A stretch of 64,000 bases of DNA from Prostheceraeus crozeri. Lineage: Eukaryota; Platyhelminthes; Polycladida; Euryleptidae. Shown here one piece after another: positions 58,293 to 64,000 of the stretch. The stretch covers positions 1 through 64,000 of the forward strand of contig CAJQUW010002095.1 in the NCBI GenBank assembly GCA_907163375.1. Direction: 5' to 3'. Numbering within the stretch: the first letter of the stretch is position 1; the number at the start of each line of letters is the position of its first letter. A program made the translations under genes and the position numbers. The notes under the pieces are model-generated. The model made no database searches. It had not been told where the DNA came from and saw only the letters and a program-made list of their open reading frames with translations.

Positions 58293-58544
58293 TTGTTGTA
58301 CTATCCTATCTTATTATATGTGAGAAGCGAAGGGCATTTAATGGAAATTGCAAGTGATCAAATGACAAGAATTATGTCATTGATGCGACCATTTTTTAAT
58401 TCTCAATTAATTATCTCCTTCGCGACAAAATTAGGAAAGGTCACTCCAGCGGCAATTTCAAATGTGATAAGTTTTCTTAATTCGACCTCTAATGAAAAAA
58501 AGTCACCTGGTCAGCTGATTCCCAGAATTATTGCTGGAAAATAA
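58293..58544 (+). CDS. Candidate terminal exon (unknown protein)
   Basis: An open frame ends SPGQLIPRIIAGK at 58544, with AATAAA at 58576-58581, 32 nt later. The internal part from MEIASDQMTRIMSLM contains amphipathic stretches (PFFNSQLIISFATKLGK, PAAISNVISFL). There is no signal peptide, so if real it is a 3' exon. Possible acceptors are the AG near 58281 or 58325. No family is recognised. Confidence 0.3.
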   Translation: MLYYPILLYVRSEGHLMEIASDQMTRIMSLMRPFFNSQLIISFATKLGKVTPAAISNVISFLNSTSNEKKSPGQLIPRIIAGK

Positions 58545-58575
58545 TGTTTTTCATTTTACGTGGGTTTCTTTAAGT

Positions 58576-58581
58576 AATAAA
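58576..58581 (+). terminator. Polyadenylation signal AATAAA
   Basis: Well placed 32 nt after the candidate terminal exon. Confidence 0.35.
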
Positions 58582-59131
58582 ACTTTTGAAAATATGGTTT
58601 GAATTGCTTTATTACAAAAATAGTTAATGACAGAGCTTCGTTAAATCCAGCACATTTCACACAGTATTACTAATCTCTTGCGGTTACATCACATCCTCGC
58701 ATTGAAGCAATGATAACCTTTTACAAGACAAGCGGCAGCTATAGGCTGAGATGAAACTACCTTCTGATAATGTTGTCAAACTATCAAAGGCACCGTCACC
58801 TACAATGCTCATAAATAAGTAAAGAATCTAATGTAACCACCACGAGACATGTTTCTGCCTGTGTTCGAGCCAGTGACGTTGGAGCTAGAGGACGTGCAAG
58901 GCGGTCATTTAGTAGTCGAATACAAGTACAAGTAAAGGATGATTGTCTTAATAGAATGCGTGAGTAAGGAACCTCAAAGAGACGTGAACGTAGGAATTGC
59001 CGCGGCACCATGTCTTAAAGGGGATTTTCACTGCTTGAAATTTCATGAAAATTTGTAAAGCAGAAGTCTGTCTCCTGACGCTTGATGAGGGAAAGGACGA
59101 GCAATCACAATCAGTACCATACAGTGACGTG
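58582..59131. other. Intergenic stretch, nothing recognised
   Basis: Short random ORFs up to the hAT end. Confidence 0.4.
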
Positions 59132-60171
59132 CGGTGGCTACTTAGTTCGGGTAGGCTGAAATATGTTGCCTGCTTTGCTTCGTCATAATCATCTGTATAG
59201 CTGATTTAATTATACTACTCTGACTGTATATATCATGTTCAGTGATTGCATCAATTGTCCTGATCTCGAACAAGTTAGTTTCCCTATGTTTTCAAATGGA
59301 ATCTACAATATTCATTTATACATGTGCCCATTATTACCCTTACATATACAATGATAAAACAAATATAATTCAATCGTAAATGCAATAAGCCTTCTATTTA
59401 AAAAAAATCAAGCTTGGTCACTTTCAAAACACAATGGCTTCAATTTAGACAGCCTAATGCTGAATCAGACATATCGTAAGAAGCAGACAATTATAAGAAT
59501 AATGATAACAAAAAATACCGGTACTTCACTTGTAAATAAAGTCCATTCGCCTGTCTTTTTTCAAAAATTCATCAGTAACAAGATCATAAAAGTCTGGTCG
59601 CCTTTGTAAATTACCTAAACGCTCTTTTTCTATAGCAATAATGCCTAAATCAGACAATCGTTCGCTTGAAGTCCGATTTCGTGAAAACGACTTAACACGT
59701 TTCAAAGCAGAAAATGATCTTTCCACGTGAACAGAGTTAGCGGGAATTGTCATGCTGAGACTCAAAAGTTTATATACTTCAGGCAGAGCATCCATTATAC
59801 CGATTTTGTGAAAGAATGAAAACAATTCACAGATAGATTTGTCATGAAACTCACTAGTATTGTACAACCCAATAAGATCAGACTTCAACCGATCAAAATC
59901 AAACTTCGCTGGATACAAAGCACGGAGCTTGTTAAATAAATCGCTGTCAAAAGAATCACAATATTCTCAAAATATTGTTCCATCGAGAAGACGAAAGAAG
60001 TCCAGATGGTGAATGTCCTGATAACGGCGTTTCAAATGTTCTTTTATGTTATCAAACACTTCAAAGTATAGAAAACGCAATGAGGCATTAGATTGTGTTC
60101 TACTGGGCACAAGATCGACGTCAATTATTTTGCATTTGTCAACGAAGCTCAAATAAAACGTATCAAAATCA
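59132..60171 (-). mobile_element. hAT transposon, 3' portion
   Basis: The low-coordinate end begins CAGTGACGTGCGGTGGCTA, a typical hAT terminus. The transposase C-terminal domain reads on the minus strand. At about 60171 the coding sequence is cut by the start of a 5'-truncated Penelope-like element on the plus strand. Confidence 0.75.
59526..60171 (-). pseudogene. hAT transposase C-terminal (dimerisation) domain
   Basis: Reads DFDTFYLSFVDKCKIIDVDL, then HLKRRYQDIHHLDFF, one in-frame stop, YPAKFDFDRLKSDL, then LSLSMTIPANSVHVERSFSA, LKRVKSFSRNRTSSERL and LGIIAIEKE. The VERSFSALKRVKS...R...ERL...L..I.IEKE pattern is the hAT C-terminal dimerisation region of the type that also occurs in ZMYM-like host genes. 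The N-terminal and catalytic parts are absent. One stop and truncation make it dead. Confidence 0.85.
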
Positions 60172-61200
60172 TGTCAAGGGCCTGAGCATCGGCAGTTGTC
60201 TTGCTCCAGTGTTGGCAGATCTGTTTATGGCTGACTTCGAGGAGTCTGTTTTTGAGAATGCGAGGTCACTAGGTCTCGTCGTACCAAAGAAGCATGTTCG
60301 CTACGTAGATGACTGTTTGAATGTAGTGGAGGGCAATGGGGAAGACATAGAAGAGTTGGTGGAATTTATGAATTCGGTTCATCCCGATATAAAATTCACG
60401 TACGAAACAGAAAACGAGAATACAAGGAGTTTGGCATTCTTGGATGTAGAGCTAGGGAGAAAGGAAAAAAGAATTATTACCAATGTCTACAGAAAGAAAA
60501 CACACACAGATTTATATATTAATGAAAGATCGAATCACAGCGAACGGGTCAAGTCGGGAGTTTTGAAAGGTTTGATAAGACGAGCGATGAAGGTATGTGA
60601 CGGAGACAATAGAGAGGAGGAATTTGAACATCTGAAGTGGGCTTTTCGGCAGAATGGTTACAGCAGGGGTTTCATAGAGAGATGCTTTCGGTCAGGAAGG
60701 AGAAAATACATGTAGATGTGAAAGATGATGATTGGGAAGGAGTAGTCTGTTTACCATACCAAAAGAATTTGTCTGAGAGAATTTACAACATTATGAGAAG
60801 GCACAAGACAAAAGTGTTCGAGAAGAATTCCGGTTCTATCGGGAAAGGACTCATAAGAAAGAGGGAGGCAATGGAAAAGGAAAGAGATAATTTACAGTAT
60901 TCCATGCTCAGATTGTGACAAAGTTTACATCGGAGAGACAAAGCGAGGTCTGGAGGTGAGAACAAAAGAGCACAAGAAAAATGTTGAAAAAGCAAGTATT
61001 ACTACCTCTGAGATAGCGAAACATTGTTGGGAAGAAGGTCATAGGATGGTGTGGCGGGAAGGGCGGATTTTAGCTGGTGAGGGGCATTGGTATAAGAGAA
61101 AGGTGAAGGAAGCGGTGTTATCTGAGAGGACGGCGAGTTTCAACAACAGGTGGGAGATTAGCCAGGCATGGAAAGGTCTATGGTATGCAATCGCCTTTTA
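60172..61200 (+). pseudogene. 5'-truncated Penelope-like element (fragment A): RT end plus GIY-YIG
   Basis: Begins inside the RT at VKGLSIGSCLAPVLADLFM, then RYVDDCLNVV, LAFLDVELGRK and NVYRKKTHTDLYIN. The endonuclease reads SDCDKVYIGETKRGLEVRTK followed by EH and AKHCWEEGH. It is broken about twice. It is related to but clearly different from the palindromic Penelope and from element B. Its 5' end lies in the hAT gene, and its 3' end runs straight into element B with no recognisable terminal stem-loop, so the tail was lost. Confidence 0.85.
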
Positions 61201-62538
61201 GAAAAGGGACCCGAGTTTCGTGCTCCGCCTGTTCTAAATAAAACTTTCTTAGAGAATGTGGAATTAGAATTAGATAAACTTACATATAAATTACGTTGGC
61301 AAAACTGTTTCGTAGACAATGCTACCGATAAGAGCTTAATAATTCCATTTGATCGAAATACTGTGCGCTTTCCTAAACATCTGGATAGAGAAGCCGAAAA
61401 TAAGCTAAACGCTTTTAAATATGAAGTTATGAACGAAGTTAAGAAGGAAGTAGAATTCACAAAAAAGTCTAAACCGTATCGTGATGTTCAATATCAAATA
61501 AAAGAAACTAAAAAGTTCCTTAACAATGAAAGCTTGGTGGTTATACCAACTGACAAGAGTAAGCGTTTATGCGTGACCGATAAAGATAGTTTTATAGATA
61601 GTACGAGTAAATTGCTAAAAGAAGAAAAAGTATACAAGCCTCGAAAAATGTCGAAATGTCTGCAGATTGAACAACAAGCTAATAGAATAGTTCGGTCCTG
61701 TTTTAAAAATACTTTATGTAAAAGTGATTTGGAGCAACTGTTGGTCTCGGGAGCCAAACCTGCAGCATTTAGCACGTTTATTAAAGACCACAAGCCCCAA
61801 TCGAATGGAGCCTACCCTATGAGACATATTGCCTCTGTGAGGAATACACCAACTGAGAAAATAGATTGGATATGTAGCAGAATTCTTAATCAATTACTAG
61901 AATTTGTTAATGCACATTTAAATAGTTCTAAGGAATTAATTAATAGTATTCATCTAAGTGATCTGAATAACTCGGAAATCTTTATTTCCCTGGATGTCAT
62001 TTCCGTCTATCCTAGTATTCCCCTAGAACTAGCACTGGAAGTAGTCAATAACTTTGCTCGTAAACATTGGTCCCAAATTGATAATCTCGGATTATCCCCA
62101 GATAATTTTGAAAAATGTCTAAAATTTATAACTTACAATTATGAAATTTCTTTTGATAATAAAGTCTATTTGCAAGTTAGTGGAGTTCCTATGGGAACTC
62201 ATTACGCTCCTCCTTTCGCTGTAATTTTTATGGATTATATAGAGAATACGACGCTAACAGCCTTACGGAAAAATAACATTAGACCTCAGTTTTATAGACG
62301 ATATATCGATGATATCGTGATGGGCCCATTTCCGAACGAAGCAAAAATATTCGATGAAATTATTAAGGCCTTCAACTCGGTGACCGAATCTATAAATTTC
62401 ACTTTAGAAGTACCAAATAAATCACTGAACTTTTTAGATGTAACCATTTGGATTGAAAATCTTATATATAAAATGCAAAACGCCGACAAACTCCTCCTAA
62501 ACCATGAAACTTTACGCCAATATGATACTACCATTTAA
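61168..62538 (+). pseudogene. Penelope-like element B: reverse transcriptase part
   Basis: Long open frame (456 codons). LLEKGPEFRAPPVLNKTF and LRWQNCFVDN represent the Penelope N-terminal region, then VVIPTDKSKRLCVTDKDSF, FSTFIKDHKPQSNGAYPMRH, the palm SLDVISVYPSIPLELAL, VSGVPMGTHYAPPFAVIFMD, the catalytic RRYIDDIVMG and LNFLDVTIWIEN. The frame leaves the family pattern after LIYKMQ (about 62475). The first ~10 residues overlap the end of fragment A in another frame, so the true 5' boundary is near 61180-61200 and the element is 5'-truncated. Confidence 0.88.
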
Positions 62539-62540
62539 TA

Positions 62541-62960
62541 GAACAAAAAATTTGTAGTTAAAACCGCCCGGTCTCATTTCCCTAAGTATCATAATTACAG
62601 AGAAAAGTAGACTTTTGTGTAAATTTTTACCGAAAAAATATTAATTACACAAGTAACTACATTAAATTTACAAATGAACTCCTCATTTGCTTTAAAAAAT
62701 TGCCTCGCTAGACATGCGTCTCATTGATTCTAATGTTTCACGACGGATTCAGCAACAGCCAATGAGAACGCGATCTAAATGGTAAGACAGCCAATCAGTG
62801 TAGGCGAATGAGTTGGTAAACTTGATTAGCAACAATGTGCATACATACAATGTGCACTGTCTTAATTTAACATACTTATGCATATAAATCCTGGACGAAG
62901 TCCGGGGCCTTACTAGTAATGTCATAAATTACAAGCATTATACTAAAGAAATTAGTTCAG
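62541..62960. other. Intervening segment splitting Penelope element B
   Basis: About 450 bp of AT-rich non-coding DNA between the RT frame and the endonuclease frame, where only about 20 residues of thumb are expected. Penelope elements are known to retain introns, but clear splice sites were not found. An inserted short repeat is at least as likely. Confidence 0.4.
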
Positions 62961-62986
62961 ATAATTGCTTAAATAAAAATAGCTGG

Positions 62987-63688
62987 GTGCCAAACCACAT
63001 TAAAACGAATTTTGTGATAAATTCAATCAGCACTGCAAACGAGAGATGCAATTTAGCATCTGACCAGATAGAAGCAACAGACAAAGTAAAGAAAAAATTA
63101 AAAGGAAATGGCTACAGTGATAGAGATTTGAACTGCAGTCGCAAAAATAGAAGAAAAAAGCGCAATCATGATAAAAAGCGAGTTTGCAATCTACAGATGC
63201 CCTTCGCTAGTGATGGTCTAAATAGAAAAATAAACAGTCTAGTTCAAAAATATGACCTTCATATAAATGTAGTAAATAATAGTAGGCTTAGTAAAAAATT
63301 AAAAGATATTTTTCAGATAAAGAAAAATAGGAACAAGCACGAAAATTGTGATGTGTGTGCCAGTTTGCCGATGGAATTTGATTGCAGTGTGAGCAATGTT
63401 GTCTATGAATTCGTTTGTAAAAAGTGTGATGGTAATTATATAGGCAAGACTTGTAGGAACTTTAGAGCTCGATACTTAGAACACAACCGCAGCATTAGGC
63501 ATAAGGATGACAGGAGTGCGCTGAGCGTCCATGTTCGTGAATGTGAGTGTGATGGTATTGAAGATTTTGATGTCAATATTCTTGAATGCGTGAAGAGACC
63601 GCTTGATATTGCGTTGTTAGAAGCTCGTTGGATTAAGCGTAGAAGACCGGTGTTGAATCGATGTGATGAGCTGTATGAATGGTATTAA
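62987..63688 (+). pseudogene. Penelope-like element B: thumb and GIY-YIG endonuclease part
   Basis: Continuous frame. VPNHIKTNFVINSI and KKKLKGNGYSDRDL are the post-palm thumb blocks, with a basic linker (RKNRRKKRNHDKKR). LQMPFASDGLNRKIN follows, then a Cys pair (ENCDVCASLP) and the endonuclease VVYEFVCKKCDGNYIGKTCR, ARYLEH and LLEARWIKRRRPVLNR (the conserved Glu block). It reads without interruption to a TAA at 63688 and lies in the same orientation as the RT part. Together with that part it makes one element split by the intervening segment. Confidence 0.88.
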
Positions 63689-63751
63689 ATGGTCACACCG
63701 CATAGATGTCTGAAGTATATAAAACCACTTGTAACTGCAGTTGATGCCAAA

Positions 63752-63789
63752 ACTCGTTGATAAAGGGTCGGGACCCGAAACGTCCGAGT
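63752..63789 (+). ncRNA. Hammerhead-like motif at the 3' end of Penelope element B
   Basis: ACTCG / TTGATAA plus A / stem II gggtc-gg-gaccc / GAA / ACGT / C / CGAGT. Helix I has five perfect pairs, stem II four or five, and helix III is the minimal ACGT. The two core substitutions (U for C, A for G) are the same as in the palindromic Penelope, which argues that this variant is a conserved feature rather than random decay. Confidence 0.55.
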
Positions 63790-64000
63790 AGAAAACACAC
63801 GTTGTTCTTATTCAATTTATTCAATTTTACTTATCGGCAAAAACTAAACGGAGTGATAACCGGATTTTATTGTACAGTACATAATGGAAAGGTCTTCTGG
63901 TGTGAAGGGCGGGTACGAGGGATCAGTTACTTCTGCAGGTGTGACTCCCTATTGTTAAGACTTGATGAAAAGATTCCCTTTCATATCATGTGCTAATTGA
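63790..64000. other. Sequence downstream of Penelope element B
   Basis: May be the remaining 3' terminal repeat of element B. A 79-codon open frame here has no recognisable motif. Confidence 0.3.

Noticed and set aside
1-64000. LTR retrotransposon or virus-derived sequence
   Set aside because: No long direct terminal repeats, protease, integrase or capsid-like frames were seen. All RT frames are LINE or Penelope type.

Overview
This window looks like ordinary nuclear DNA of an animal, probably a marine invertebrate. It is AT-rich and intron-like, has no operons or ribosome binding sites, and is packed with animal transposon families: Tc1, mariner, hAT, RTE, an APE-type LINE, several Penelope-like elements, and a transposon whose protein resembles the N-terminal region of RAG1. 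No species can be named from the sequence alone. Most of the window is dispersed repeats at various stages of decay. Only a handful of small host-gene candidates can be supported.

Layout. 1-0.9 kb: decayed mariner-type transposase. 6.8-7.07 kb: 271-bp palindrome with a hammerhead-like motif on each strand. 8.1-11.74 kb: nearly full-length but broken LINE (ORF1 plus endonuclease/RT) with an (ACTT)n tail. 13.5-14 kb: promoter-like stretch and a 35-aa hydrophobic micro-ORF. 15.37-19.33 kb: transposon with ~118-bp terminal inverted repeats, CACGGTG-like ends and a TGACA duplication. It encodes a RAG1-N-terminal-like zinc protein and carries a nested Tc1 copy. 19.93-20.13 kb: second hammerhead-bearing palindrome. 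24.5-26.9 kb: inverted-repeat element with iterated CGTAACGTCGTAAC motifs. 27.6-30.4 kb: an old Tc1 abutted by a young Tc1 copy that is a close sister of the one at 17-19 kb. 30.8-32.1 kb: a small inverted-repeat element and a Penelope endonuclease relic. 34.4-36.7 kb: RTE-type LINE split by a 329-bp MITE. 44.8-45.5 kb: hAT-type MITE. 46.5-48.4 kb: an unclassified transposon with eight copies of a 16-bp motif. 49.1-54.6 kb: a LINE relic split by a 4.5-kb insertion made of two head-to-head Penelope copies. 56.7-58.6 kb: a compact gene for a secreted, very basic peptide and a possible terminal exon. 59.1-63.8 kb: a hAT 3' end followed by two Penelope-like elements in tandem.

Two themes stand out. 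First, a RAG1-N-like protein occurs with Transib/RAG-like ends and a 5-bp target duplication but no visible DDE core. Second, the same hammerhead-like RNA fold recurs in seven good copies, with differing but paired helix I sequences. It lies next to Penelope endonuclease genes and also in ORF-free palindromes, so the palindromes are probably Penelope-related non-autonomous units. No retrovirus, LTR retrotransposon or capsid-bearing element was recognised.
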